From Thamnaconus septentrionalis (lineage: Eukaryota; Chordata; Actinopteri; Tetraodontiformes; Monacanthidae), in NCBI GenBank assembly GCA_009823395.1, contig CM020502.1:811001-875000 (forward strand): a DNA stretch of 64,000 nt, read 5' to 3'. Every line of letters begins with the position of its first letter. Position 1 is the stretch's first letter. Of the stretch, positions 35,541 to 48,190 are shown in pieces. Position numbers and translations under genes: made by a program. A model generated the notes under the pieces. It worked only from the letters and a program-made list of their open reading frames with translations. It did not search any database and was not told the DNA's origin.

Positions 35541-35558
35541 ATCGGTACCGATACCCAA
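35541..35558. repeat. 18-bp perfect palindrome
   Basis: GGTATCGGTACCGATACC is its own reverse complement and is followed by a similar GGTATCAGTACTGG. I have the impression that such words occur inside interspersed fish repeats, but the family is not identified. Confidence 0.6.
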
Positions 35559-36135
35559 TATTGGTATCAGTACTGGCTTGTTCCATTTTGAACATTCTGA
35601 GAAATAAAAGTGCCATTTATCTTCAAAACTGTCGTCAAAGTTTAAGCCTCTGTTCATTAAAAAAAAAAAAAAAAAAAAAGGGGGGCAGAGTTTTCTTTCT
35701 TGTGTGTCCCGATTATCTCCTGTTGTTCCCGAAACAAAAAGCCCCAGCTGGGCCTGAATACCATGCATCGCCCAGCACCAAACAATGGGTCAGGAGGGAA
35801 AACAGATTAGTTGAGAGGGAGGAGGGCGTTGCACTATGGAGACAATCAGCGGGGGAAAGTGAGGTGGTGGTCGTGGTCCGGGGCGGTGAAAGATAATCAA
35901 TCAATCAATCAATCAATCAACTTTTATTTGTACAGTACTAAATCACACCCAAAGGTGTCTCAAAGCGCTTTGTACAATCAAGAGAAAAAAACCAACTGGA
36001 CCCCCAAAGCAAGCAAAGTGCAACAGTGGCCAGGAAAAACTCCCCTGTGGGAAGAAACCTAGAGCAGATCCACATTCCAGGGGGCCGTCATCTGCCTACG
36101 ACCAGTTGGGTTGAGAAGGAAATACAAAAAAAATG

Positions 36136-36138
<3 letters not shown>

Positions 36139-36170
<32 letters not shown>
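36139..36170. repeat. (AG)n microsatellite
   Basis: Sixteen AG units inside the LINE 3' UTR relic. Confidence 0.9.
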
Positions 36171-36173
<3 letters not shown>

Positions 36174-36591
36174 GAAGTAGCCAGAGTGGCAGACAGGGCA
36201 GAGTGAGTTGCAGGATTAACCACAAAGCTTTCACAATATAGATGTAGATATATAAGAATAAATAATTGTATATAAATAAATCATCAAACCATTCTAAAAT
36301 TTAAATAGGCTTTAATGTTAAGTGGTGGGGTGGTACAGCTGCTGTCCATGTAGAATGTGTTTGTGTTCGCTGTCCACGTAGAATGTGTTTTTCTGTGTTT
36401 GGGAGAGCAAGAGTCCATAATGGCCCATGAGATGGTTCCAAAGTAGAGGAGCCAAGAATGCTAAAATTCCCATGATCCGCCGCTACATCAAGTCCTAGGT
36501 CCCGATCCTGGTGGCAAAGTTGAAGCGATGGCACCAAGACTCCCAGGACTGCACTCCCGGCATCATGGTCATCATCTGCCAGGGACACAAA

Positions 36592-37491
36592 GGCCCTGTT
36601 TGCACTTGATCATTTCAAGCGTTTTTCATGTTCCGATCGGCAAAAATCACACAAAGTAACCAAGTGGAAACAGTCCAAATCCGTATTGTCATCCGAACAC
36701 TCATGGAGGTGGTTTCGACACTTCGCATAGCATAGCATAGCATAGCATAGCATTCCTCACGGACGTGTGAACAGATTGCGATCTCAGTCCACATTAACGA
36801 CCGCCTACTCCACTCACCTCTCCTGTGTACGTACTTGGTCGGCGCCCAACCTCCCGGCGTCATCATTATAAAGTTACAAACAAGAAGTGAAAACAAATCA
36901 TTTTTGTTGGACTCTTTTATTAGGATGCTCATAAATTTTATTCCGCATTAGCGTATTTTGTCATTGGAGCAGCGGTCGCAGTTTCCCACATATGAAATTA
37001 AATGTGCGACGTTGCATCCGAAAATTTGCCAGCCACTGTTGGTCCGAAAATGAAGTCATCACCACTCTGGCCCACCAGTCGTTACTCCTCGTTCGGATCC
37101 ATACGCATCTTTCTGGTTTCGCGGCTATCAGAGCAGAGACAAATGCTGCAGCCTTCTTTCTTCTCCATGCTGCTCTTCTCTTTAGTCGGCGCTCTAATAC
37201 CATTAACCGGCTTTGTCCACGACTTCCGATAATACGGACGAGCTGCAGTAGAATTAAAACGAGTGACATGATATAGTCCGCAAACAGGAAGTTGATTCTT
37301 ATTTGTTTTCAGGTGAAACTAGCCGTAGGTTTGCGCTTTACTGCCCCTAGTGGTTAAAAATGCACTAATGCAATCACAAATGGCATACTCGAGACGCATG
37401 TTAATGCTATGTGCGAACAGATGCTTCAAGATGCATACTTCGTGAACCGATCCCCAAAAACAGTTGCAAGTGACCAAGTGCAAACAGGGCC
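36592..37491. mobile_element. Harbinger-type DNA transposon nested in a LINE
   Basis: Inverted ends read GGCCCTGTTTGCACTTGATC from 36592 and, from the right at 37491 inward, GGCCCTGTTTGCACTTGGTC. AAA flanks both sides, compatible with a 3-bp target duplication. At 900 bp it is not autonomous, but it keeps the N-terminal part of a Harbinger transposase on the minus strand (37269-36961). A pentanucleotide array (CATAG)5 sits at 36726-36750. Being inside the L2-like LINE it is the younger of the two. Confidence 0.82.
36961..37269 (-). pseudogene. Harbinger transposase N-terminal remnant
   Basis: About 100 residues including CVWIRTRSNDWWARVV and FSDQQWLANFRMQRRTFNFI followed by CGKLRPLLQ, the region that precedes the DDE nuclease in fish Harbinger transposases. 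The nuclease domain is absent and the frame ends at once, so no active enzyme is encoded. Confidence 0.8.
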
Positions 37492-38550
37492 AAAGAGACT
37501 GCTGCAGTATCATGCAAATAATAGGAAGTTCAGGTAGAGAGGAAAAAGTGATAAAAGCTCCACCTGCACAGATCGACAATCCCGACAGATCCGGAGAGAA
37601 AGATCTCCCTCAGCGGCCTAGGCCTGTAGCGGCTTAACTGACAGTGAGTTGATTCTAACTGTAAACTTTATGGAAGAGGAAGGTCTTAAGTCTACTCTTA
37701 AATAAACTGACCGTGTCCACCCCCCCCCACACCCAGGTTGAGAGATGGTTTCAAAGTAGAGGAGCCAAGAAGTTGAAACTCCTACCTCTTGATCTAATTT
37801 TAGAGACTTTACGGGTTACCAAAAGTCCTGAATACTCAGAGCGAAGGACTCTCGGAGGATGATAAGGTCAATAAATGCTTCAATGTAGGAAGGAGCCTGA
37901 GAGTGAAGAGCTTTGTAAGTTATTAGCAGGATCTTAAATGAAATACTAGAGCTACCCGAAAGCCAATGTAAAGATGCTAAGACTGGTGTAATGTGCTGCC
38001 TCCTCCTAGTTCCAGTTAGTAGACATTCAGCAGCATTTTGTGTCAATTGTGAGGTCCCAAGAGAAGATTTTAAGCACCCTGATAATATGGAATTACAGTA
38101 ATCTAATCTAGAAGTAACAAACGCATGGATGTTTTTTTTCTGCATCTTTGAAAGACAAGACATTTTTCATTTTAGCAATATTTCTTAACTGGGAAAAAGC
38201 TGTCCTTGCAACGTTCTGAATATATGAGTTCGATCGAAAATGACTCCAAGGTTTCTTATGGCGTCATTGGAGGCAAAATGGTATTGTTTGAGCTAATTTG
38301 ACCATTGGAAATTTTGTCTCTAAACTCCCTTGAGCCCACAATAATAACGTCAGTTTCTACTCACTCAATTCTAATATTTGCTAATTTATGCAGGAAGACA
38401 TTCATGAAGTCATCACTAGACAGACTAAGAGGGATACAGAGCTCAACACAATTGTGGTACCTTTTCATCTTAGCTCTGGTACTGAAAATAATTTTTGGAT
38501 TATTTTTATTAAAAAGTTGCATTTGCAGGGGGGAGTTGGTTGCATTCACC

Positions 38551-40581
38551 GAGGTGAAACAATGCCGAGTAAAACACCTCGAGTTACCAGGCCAGGTTGA
38601 CCCGTCCTGACCACTGGCAGGGTCGTTAGCCGGCCACAGCTGGACGTTACAGTGTGTGAGGGTAATTTCATTGAAACCCTTTAATCCCCCTTAGAGTTGC
38701 AAATGCAATGAGTTCAAAATGGAAATCCAAAATCACAAAAGCTCACACGGCCGTGACAACCATCTCTGTCCGTTATCAGGTACGCTGTTCCCTTGATGGG
38801 TCACCCATTAACAGGACATTGTTTTACCCCGACGACCTCTTTAACACATCACTGACCTCATCACTGTTTGGTTTCACCGTGTCGAGAGCTCTTTGAAATG
38901 CAAAATGCCGAGCCCAGGAAGGTCAGAGAGTTGTTTTGTTTTTTTCCCCCACATGATTTTATTTGCAGGTTTTGTTCAAGTCTTTTGTTTAACTCTACCG
39001 TCTTGTTTCATCAGATTTGTGACGCCCCACCACTGAGTGCTTATGACCAAGAAATTGTTTGTCCTTTTTTTCATTTTGTCAGTCATGCTTTGTAAGTGAA
39101 ACCCACACATGGTCTCTGTTCTGGTTCTTTTTAGATAGAGTTAGATGATGTTAAAGAAATAGTTTTGCCCTTTTTGAAAGACCATGTTAAGCACGTCGTT
39201 GATAAGTGTATTCCTTCAGCTGTATGTTTTGGCAGACACTTTCTAAAAAAAAAAGGAAAGAGCAAATTTTCTCAATTTTGGGGAGATTGTTTACAAGAGA
39301 CAGGAACACATCATAGTTTAAGGGAATTAATAACTTCAAGGAAGCTTTCTAATACGTTGCAAATGTCACTGCACTGTCCAGTTAGAAGATGACAGGGGAT
39401 TAATTTATTTTAGAGATTTATTTTAGATTCAGAAAACATCAAATGAACTTTCAATTTTCCTTTTCTGCCAGGAAGACTCACTGGCAAAAAAAAAGAAAAC
39501 CTGCAGGCCACTTTGTCTGTTTGTTGCATCACAAAATAATAAAAGACTATGATTTGTGCTTTAGTTGTCTGGCCTGAATGAGATAAATTTTTTTCATTTT
39601 AAAATGTTTTTTTTTTCTTTACAAAACAATGGCTTTCATTCTGTCAATGATGGAAACCAGTTTTTCCTTTGTGTACCAATTAAAAACAATGTTCTCAGAT
39701 CGAGGGAGGGAAAGGGGAAAAAAAGCCCACCCATAAGTGTCACTGATTTAGTGCGCCTTTTCAAATTTCAAATCTCCAGCAGCTGCAAAACTGGTGGCCC
39801 GTTGATGCGGATGAGAGGCGCTCTGATTTCTATTAAGTAAATATGCTGATAGCTGCCTCCAACTGTTTGAACAGCTGGCCTCCCTTTATCACCTGCCGAG
39901 GACCCACCGCTGCTTCTTCCTGGTGGGAGGGGTAAGTGAGGTGACCGTGTGAAGGTCGGGGGTCCCGGTGTTGAAGGGTCTCGGAAGGTGTGGTGGGGGG
40001 TGGACCTTCTTGTGCCTCTGCCACAGCTTGACATAAGGAAACTGAGCTTTTTAATATTCACAACAGGAGGAAAAATTACCTAGACGCAAGGCTGAGTCAT
40101 TTCTCGCAACGCTCATCATCAACTAAATGAACATTTGCATTGTTACATTAACATTGGCATTTTACCTGTCCAGGCAAATAGTCCATGTAAGATGTTGCAA
40201 AAAGGGGCAAGGTCTTTCAGAGAAAACAAAACCAATCAGTAAGTGGGTTACGACAGTAGACGTGCATCATGGGTTGTCATAATAATAATAATAGTAATAA
40301 GTGCAACTTTCGGAAATACTTTGCATTCTGGTTTGAATCTAATATTGTAGTTCTTACAAACAATCCACTGGTGAGCCGTATGTATTTTAGACTGTGTACA
40401 CATATACACACAGTTCATTCCTTAACGTGAATTTGCCTGTTAAGTCAAGAAAATGTAATTATTTACGATCAAATCACATTAAAAATATGACATGAACAAT
40501 GAAAAATGTGACTAGAATATTTTGATTAAGACCATACCAAGGAAATAAATACACACATAAATACACACATAAATACACACG

Positions 40582-40612
<31 letters not shown>

Positions 40613-42455
40613 TACATACAGGGCATAAATTGATTCACGAGGTTCACAAGGCACATCAAAGGGACTCCTCTGCTGACCATTTGACTTCTTCTGCAGCTGT
40701 CACACAGATGACTGTGATTCCAACCATCAACATCAAAGTCGTGCATGTCGTAAATTCCCTGGTATCAACAACACAGTCTCGGCTCTGCAAAATATTTGGC
40801 ATGAAGTTGTTCTTGTGACATATTTTTTGATTTGACGCCTTGTCTGATCGTCTGCAGGCCTTTTGTTGCGCATTAGTGCACCCGCAGCATCTCAAAGGGC
40901 CTCAATAGCTCCACATGGTAGCCATTTTATTCATTATCCACAAAAAAACAGAGAATGTAGATCTGCAGAAGACAAAACAGATTTAACCCTTTGTTTACAG
41001 CCTTCAGGGGGTAATGGAGCTTTCTACTTGTGGAAGACTTGGGTGGAGATGACACTAACCTAGGATTGCATCAAAGCCTTTTGTGATATCACGAAGTTCT
41101 GTTTCCCAGAACTGGAAAGTAACGCAAAAGTCAGTAAAGCTAAAGCAGGGTTTTCATGACAGTTGGGAGGAGTAATGGAAATAAACATTTTGGAGCATAT
41201 CTGATCTGCGTCTCCTCAGCTTACACGTTGATACAACCCAAATCCCCGTTTTCCGCTTGTCTTGCCACTGACATTTGACTTTATTGCGTCTGCACGCGGA
41301 GAGTGGGGGCTGTCAATGCACAACACTTGCACTAATTAAGTAACGCTCCAGCAAAGTAATAGTCAGTGAGGAGAGGAAAAAGTGCAACAGGTTGATTTGG
41401 AAGCAAAATTGGATATCGAGCCGGCTTTTCCCCCCGCACTGCGGCCATTGTGTTTCTACTGCATTATAGGATTTTTTTTTTCTTTTTTTTGAAAAGCATG
41501 GCAGTCTAATGCAGGCAAATTGGGTTACTAATGCGTTGCAATTTAACTCGGGGTGCGAGATAATTGCAATCAATTCCAACCCCCATCCAAAGTCCTTTGT
41601 GCAGTAAACACAGAACTCAAGGTGAAAGTACTTGTGTTGTCTGCTCATCTTTTCCTACCCACATTGAGAGATTATTTGTATTGATACTGCTAATAATTCC
41701 CATATCAGGGAGAGAAATTTCTCCTCGCGCTGTGGTACAACAATAGAGCTAGTGAGAAAGAAAATTGCTGAGTGTGTGTGTGTGTGTGTGTGTGTGCATG
41801 CACATGTACGGGCTAAATTATGGAGTGAAAGGATACATGTTGACAAATCATATGGCCATCAGTCTGGGCCACCAAACTGCATGCCACAGTCAGTTGTCCC
41901 ATTAATTATAAGAGGCAGGCATCTCTAACCGAGCGGCGCACACTGCCCCCATTCATCCCTGCTGACCTGTTCACACAGCAGACATTTTGTTTTCGGCAGG
42001 CCGCGGGACTTGTAATTGGTGGCGGCCACACAGCGCAGGCTTTAACGCCGGCCACTTTGGAGCCTCTCAACCTCCCGTAAACATCAGCCTCACACACAGG
42101 CCTCGGCACCCGACAACACGCGCACTGTTCCCCGCGTTTAAATGCCCCTGTCTGTTCGGCCCCCGGGGGCGAGAAACACCCGCCGCGGCACCGACACCTG
42201 GGATTAACGTTAATGTGACGCGGTCTAAAGATCTTCACCCACGGCTCAGACATTATGCGTGCGGACTTAAAATAACCGGCGGAGATGTTTGGGGGCGGGG
42301 GGGTGTGACTGGTTTTGGCTACGCAAAAACAAGGGGGGTGGCTTCGGGGAGTTGAGGTTTGGTTTGGATTTAATCGCTACACCTCATTAGGCTCTCAGCA
42401 TTTGGTGGAATTAAACTTAAACAGTCATTCAGAGAGGAGAAAAGGCAAAAAACAA
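38551..42455. other. Intergenic stretch, no gene seen
   Basis: No coding exon recognised. Microsatellites at 40556-40610 (ACACATAAAT and AC units) and 41774-41798 (TG). About 41930-42260 is clearly richer in CpG and GC than its surroundings and could be a regulatory island, but no splice or coding signal ties it to a gene. Confidence 0.45.
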
Positions 42456-42486
42456 CATAAAGATTCTAAAACTTGTAGTAGTATAA

Positions 42487-42535
<49 letters not shown>

Positions 42536-42561
42536 CTACTACAAGTTTTAAAATCTTTATG
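42456..42561. repeat. Near-perfect inverted repeat enclosing a (TTA)n array
   Basis: A 33-base arm at 42456-42488 (beginning CATAAAGATTCTAAAACTTG) is matched in reverse complement by 42529-42561 with one mismatch. The 40-base centre is TTA/ATT repeat, itself able to pair weakly. The similarity ends sharply at both outer edges, so this is not the end of a larger palindrome. Confidence 0.92.
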
Positions 42562-45500
42562 TCTACACTTGTGCGTGTACCCTATACGGAAATATTCACT
42601 AAAAATAAACTACCGGAATCTCAAGGATTTCCTATAGCGTTTTTGATCTTCACAGTCTTGGCTCTGTTATACAATGTATGGCAAGCCAAAAACATTTGCG
42701 GTTTTGGAGAAGAAGATGTTTAAAAATTGTTTAATTTTTTTGCAAATACCTGCAAACAAGCTCAAAATGTCTGTCGAAGAGTTTAGGCCAGGGTGTTGTT
42801 GCTGAGGATCACATGCACGCGTGGGTTTTAGTCCCACGTTTCTACGACGTTCGTACTGGCTGTAAAGATTTTTCTTGTGTGGATGTTGGTTTTTTGTAGT
42901 AAAAAAAACACAGCACATACAGCTGTCATTGTTGCATCAAAAAAAACATTTCCGCTGATCCCGACCTGTGTGCTGAATTTCGTCGAGATTGAATGAGATT
43001 GAAGGGGTCAAAATTGGGGCATAAGATACGTAAGGTAAATAATAATTTTAGATATAAATAAATAAATAAATAAATAAATGATAAACATTGGAAAAACAAT
43101 GGATCTTTCGCCCTTCATTCGTCGGGCCCCAATAATGGCCAACTTTGTAGTCCCAAAGGTCTTGACAAATTCCATCAACACCCAAAGTAACGCGGGGCGC
43201 TGCACACGTTCCACTATTTTTACTAACTCCTCGCTAACCTCGGCCACCTCATTTTTGCTAGACAGGTGGACCGCTCTCCTGCCTCGGCTGTAAAAAGCAA
43301 GGTTGATGTGAGCTGGGAGACCGAACCTGAAGCACGGAAGTCGTCAGCCGTAAAAATAAAACGATACGCTGCGAGGCGCTAAAATCCTCCATAAAGCTTA
43401 AGAGACGGGCGGAGTCAGGAGATTCTTTTTTATGAGTTTGTCTCTACACGGTACCTGTTGCCTGTGAGTTCCAGTAATTTGAACCAGGCTGAATATTAAT
43501 ATATGGCCAACAGTTTTGCCCAAGACTGCCCAGACCAAGGATTAAGACAGCAGTGATGCCATGAGCAATAGATCTGCAAGGTTTCAGTGAGCAGTTTTAT
43601 TCCACCAGGGTATCAGGTTTTGGATAATGTATTATGATTTTTCAATAAAAACAAACAAACAAAGAGGAGCACCAGAGGAAGTCACATTTGTGTACCCACA
43701 ATGACGTTACGTAGCTGAATATGACACTGGGAAATAAAGTTACTAAAATGCAAAACTGCCGCAGAGTGGATGTACAACTATCAGGACACATTTCAAAATC
43801 ACTGCCAGACAGGATCAAAGCTGTTTTGCTCCTGTGTTGCCCGGCAAGGTTGAAAGTTACCATTTATTCACTGTCGGTTTAGGAGATAAAGTCATACAAC
43901 ACAAAAGATGATGTCAAGACCAAAGTCCCAATCCAAAGAACCCTGGATTCCTGGAACAGAAAAGCTAATTTTACTGGAAAGTCCTCAACCTGGAAGGGAT
44001 TTTTTCAAGCGCTAACTTTTCAGTGGCCAAAAAAATCCGTTTGCATGGGGATAAAAGGCTACACAGGAAAAGCTACAAGTGTCAAAAGTTCTTGACTGTA
44101 TAGCTAACAACCTTCCGTGCCTGTTCACAAACCTCAAGGCATGAAATTTCATGTGCGTTGTTGCGATTTTGAGAATAAAACAGTGGCTGAAACAGACAGT
44201 ATAACATTTCACTAGGATTTAGTAGTTGTACAGCTTGTCATCAAAACTGGATGAAAAAAACTTAGAGGAACTTCAACAAACTGGAGCTCACAACTGAATA
44301 ATGCTGCTTAATGTGTCTGCAGTTGGAATTCGCCTCTCATTACACAGTTTCTAACTCTCACTGTCCAGTTATGTGTCTTCAATTTAGTCGGAGCAAAATT
44401 TTTTTGGAGCGTACATGCTTACCGACAAATTTATTAGGTACCAACTTGCAAGTACATGGGGACTGTGGCCGGCAACCTTAGTTGTAAGCGGAAGTTTTTT
44501 GAGTTGTCGTTGCAGTTCTGTGGTCTCCAACAGTCCGACCTCTGACCCCTGACATCAACAAAGCATTCTTTGCAGCTTGCTGGGCACTTTCTCTTTTTGT
44601 GTTTAATACAGTCCTATACAGTATTAATACAGTCCAGCCCATCTGGCACCACCATCCTTGCCCTGTTCTAAGTCACTTAAATCCCCTTTCTTTTCCATTC
44701 TGATGTTATATTTGAACTGCCGCAAGTCGCCTTCTAACTTAATGTAAAAGAATGTTGCTGCTGTGTAATTGGCTGATTTGTATTCGCAAGGTCAAAGTTG
44801 ATGTTGGGGGACACAAAAGGTTTTATGTTCGATCCCATGCAAACACAGGCTGCCTTCCTCCTACCGTATGTTGTTTCTTGGCAATACCTGGAGCTGTGCT
44901 TTTTTTTTCTTTTAAAAGGACTGCTATTGAGAGTACAATGCCTGGCTGCCGGCCACACATAGCATTAGCGTTCTGGAACCGTCATCCCCTACCGACGGAC
45001 AGAACAGACCCGCAGCTCCACATGTCTGAGGGAGGGGTGCTCGAAAAAAGAGGGATACATGGGAAGCAGCTCAAGGCCAGAAAAACATCTATCACGGACG
45101 CGCCACTGTGACAAATCAGCGGCGGCTGCTCGAAAATATGATTTCACCTGGCCAAGAATGTGAGAGCTGGGGCCGCCATGAACGTGCCATGTGCAAGCGT
45201 GACAGTCCCGTCAGAGGATGGGGGGAGGGGTGGGTGGCCTGGTGGTTTGGTCGGCCATCTAGCTCGTAGGTAGCTGTTGAGGTTAGGCCGAAAAGCTCCA
45301 GGCATCCTATCTGGTTTGACACTTAAAAGTAGCGGGTGAGTGGGGCTGGAGTTGGGGTGTGCTTGGAGATTTACATTGGACAAAAAGACACGACGACGCG
45401 AAACTCCTGTCAAATTCCTTGGTGCACACTTCAAGAGGCATTCTCTCCTTCATGGGCCGTAGATTAAACGACTTGTCAAGCTCCGGGGAGGTGTTGTTGC

Positions 45501-46478
45501 CATCTGGTGCTGCTTAAGCAGCGCAGGGGCCTTAGCAGAGGGGGCCATGAGGAAGCAATCATCCCATCGATGAGTGGGCCTGTTGGGACGGTTGCACCCC
45601 CTCTCCTCCTCCGTTCAAAAGTCTTGTGGAGAGTCTGCAGGGAGCTGATCCATTAATGCGAAGAGGGGGCAAAAGAGGAAAAAAAAGGAAGAAAGAAAAA
45701 AAAACACTCCTGCATGTCAGTCCTGGTCTAGATTTCTGCGAGAGTTTTTGTTGTTGTTGTTGTTGTTTTTGTTTACATCTTCCCTGCTGACGAGTCACGA
45801 CACTGGGGCAGGCAATGGGAGAAACTCAGAAAGTTGTTGCCGGTGGTGTTCTGTCGGCTGAGTCACGCAAGACTGTTTATAACAGCGAGATGTTCGGCTG
45901 CAGAGAAGGGGTTTTGTTTCTTGTTTCTTCCTGAGACGATGATTGAGAAGTCCTCTCTTTTTTTCAAGCTCAATCTACAGCCATCGAGTCCCAGAAGCCA
46001 GAATGAACAGGGATTGGGGTAGGCTAGAGGTATTGTCACCAACCATGCACAGTTAAGAGTGAGGAATCCTCGCTCTCTGTCACATGAATAAGGGGCTGAT
46101 TTTCAGAACGGAGTGGATATTTTCTGGAGAAAGAAGAATTTTTACCAATTCTGGGGCATGCACTGGCACAAACACACAAACGTGTTGGTAAACTGAGTTT
46201 TTGCATCGTGCTGGACCTTTAATACAGATACGCTGGTTACATTAAGGCCAACAAGAAATATTGGGTAAGGTTCAGCAGCATTTTTCCAAAGGGCAACATT
46301 AATTCCAACCGATGTATGTCATCAGTCCAAAAGTAGGCTATGGAATCAATGCACTTCCTTTTGGCACAATACGATATATTGACAGTTGTTTCTTTTTTCA
46401 AGCTAATAATGACCAAATGAAGTCATAAATGGGGACAGTCGCCATGTGCAATGTTGATATTTTTATAACAATATAAAA
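42562..46478. other. Intergenic stretch, no gene seen
   Basis: No supported gene. Two opposing open frames at 43008-43293 were considered and not called. (AAAT)n lies at about 43057-43079 and (GTT)n at 45748-45766. 44424-44460 (ACAAATTTATTAGGTACC) resembles a fragment of a common fish interspersed repeat. Confidence 0.45.
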
Positions 46479-46493
46479 ATGAATATGCAGGGG

Positions 46494-46621
46494 GCGAATG
46501 GTTGTTTGTCTCAATGTGACCCTGCAATGAACTGGCGACTTGTCCAGGATGTCACCCTGCCTTCGCCCGATGACAGCTGAGATAGGCTCCAGCAGACCCC
46601 TGTGGTATTGAAAATGGATGG
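46494..46621 (+). mobile_element. 5'-truncated SINE 3' end with 15-bp target duplication
   Basis: Only the last 130 bp of the local SINE family are present: GAATGGTTGTTTGTCTC, GATGAACTGGCGACTTGTCC, GACAGCTGAGATAGGCTCC and a GATG tail. Flanking direct repeats ATGAATATGCAGGGG occur at 46479-46493 and 46622-46636; the first few bases could partly belong to the tail, but at least 11 bp are independent. Confidence 0.85.
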
Positions 46622-46636
46622 ATGAATATGCAGGGG

Positions 46637-47964
46637 TTGTGTTAAAAGTGAGCAACATCTTTCTCTCTTCACAGATTTAAAAAGTTCTTGAAATAGAGAA
46701 AGAAAAGGAAAGGTGTGTGGGTGACCGTTACATTCCCATTTTAAAGACAAAGGAGACATTTTCCCAACAAAGCAACAAGTCTCACACCTTTGAGAACCTT
46801 ACGCAGAGGCAATACACCATTCACGGGGCAACTTTAACAAACAAAAGAATCACTAATCACTGATAGCAGAGCCCAAAAACCTCATGCGGCAACTAATAAC
46901 GAATAGGGTTACAGTATGACTTTTGATTTTCATGAGTTTTTAGGGAGTTATTATTTTGTTTTTTTTGTTTTTTACTTTGTCACGATGGTCCTCTGTGTTT
47001 AGGAACAAGATTGATTCTTTCTTGATTTATAGAAATGAGAGGCAAATCAAATTTGAACAACAGGGAAAAGTTTAGAAGGGATGTTTATTGCAATCAGTGT
47101 GTCTAATTGGTAATATCAGCATTGTTCACGACGTGGTTATGTATGAGTATGGTTAAAGCTCAGTCTGGATTTGACCTTGTTCTAATTAATCGGGGTAAAA
47201 ACACCCTGCTTACATGGTTAAAGCCATCTTAATATTGGGTTAAATTGCTGGGCAGCTGAAGGGACAGAATCACGTCGCAGGAGGTAATAAGGACCATCGC
47301 ACATTACGTTAACATGACACTTGAGAAAACTGAATTATTGCTTTAGTCCGACCATGACTGGACAACTGAAGTGCATGTAAACACTTTAGTCTGACTAAAA
47401 TCGGAGTTGGAGAACTCCGATTAAGACACCCAGATAATGCGATTGGAATTTCATTTTCTGCTTCATGCCTTAGTCAGAGTTTAACTCTGATAAGCGCAAA
47501 CATAAGCACATGCGCCAGACCCCCCACTCTGGCGTGTACCCCCGGAACAAAAACAATGAAGACACAAGCTTCTTCAATGCGTGGCGCTTTTACAAATTGT
47601 TGTATAACTGACGACACCATTCATCTGCCAAAGCAGTACGCAAACTTTTTAGTTTTTAGTTCATTTGTGTACACAAAAAGTGTTTGCAACTACAAGGCGC
47701 TCTGCACAACTCGCCAGTTTATACAGAACGATGGTTCTCACATGGTATGGAATTGGCACTCATACAGTTTCTTCCTGGAGCCTCTAAACACCTTCACAAG
47801 TCCACAAGTCTCTCAAATGACCTACACATCATATGGAAGTTGTCTCTCCATTGCGTTTAAAACTCTTTCACTACCATTGTGTTTTCTACTTCTATTTATC
47901 AACACAATAAAAGGACTCGGCAGATACATTTAATTGCTTTTACTGAAGCCCCATACACTACAAT
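46637..47964. other. Intergenic stretch with possible transposon ends
   Basis: No gene was recognised. About 47370-47440 (AAGTGCATGTAAACACTTTA, then TCGGAGT and ACTCCGA) resembles the ends of fish DNA transposons, and TGCATGTAAATGTAGTC recurs near 48970. The arrangement is direct rather than inverted, so no element is delimited. A 125-residue open frame at 47556-47933 is unrecognised. Confidence 0.4.
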
Positions 47965-48190
47965 TACAACCTTTCCCACTGACCAAAAAACCTGTTTAAA
48001 TCCGCTAACAATCGCCATTTGGTGTCAGTGTGAAAGGCTCACCGATCCGCATCAAGCAACTTGGAAAGCGACCCCGCTTTAATCGGCTTGGCTTCAATCG
48101 GCTTGCAGAGGGAAAGCCAGACTGACGTCAACATGCTAATTTACATTTTGTTGAGCGTTACATACGCTACACAAAGTGTAGAATCGAAGA
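47965..48190 (+). repeat. Unclassified interspersed repeat, copy 1
   Basis: The sequence from CCTTTCCCACTGACCAAAAA through AATCGGCTTGCAGAGGGAAAG to GACGTCAACATG recurs in the same order at 55850-56080 with many substitutions. The head resembles the inverted ends of fish DNA transposons, but the opposite end was not found. Confidence 0.6.

Larger units (their letters stand above)
35893..38550 (-). pseudogene. L2-like LINE relic (RT C-terminus and 3' UTR), split by a transposon
   Basis: At 38163-37816 (minus strand) is the end of a reverse transcriptase: KNIHAFVTSRLDYCNSILSG, HITPVLASLHWL, FKILLITYKALHSQAPSYI. Just upstream the frame is damaged by stops and shifts, although VIIVGSREFRDKIS is readable near 38340. 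The 3' UTR follows (CTGTAGCGGCTTAACTGACA near 37630) and ends with (TTGA)n at 35893-35920, the minus-strand tail. A Harbinger-type element (36592-37491) lies in the 3' UTR. The 25-bp block GATGGTTYCAAAGTAGAGG... occurs twice, near 36430 and 37745, so part of the UTR is duplicated around the insertion. Confidence 0.8.

Noticed and set aside
43008..43293. Two opposing open frames of 79 and 71 residues
   Set aside because: One must be a shadow and neither matches a known domain. The minus-strand one (SEELVKIVERVQ, FVKTFGTTKLAII) looks slightly protein-like and could be a transposon relic, but I cannot name it.
47556..47933. 125-residue plus-strand open frame
   Set aside because: Starts at an ATG but resembles no family and adjoins repeat sequence; composition is not coding-like.
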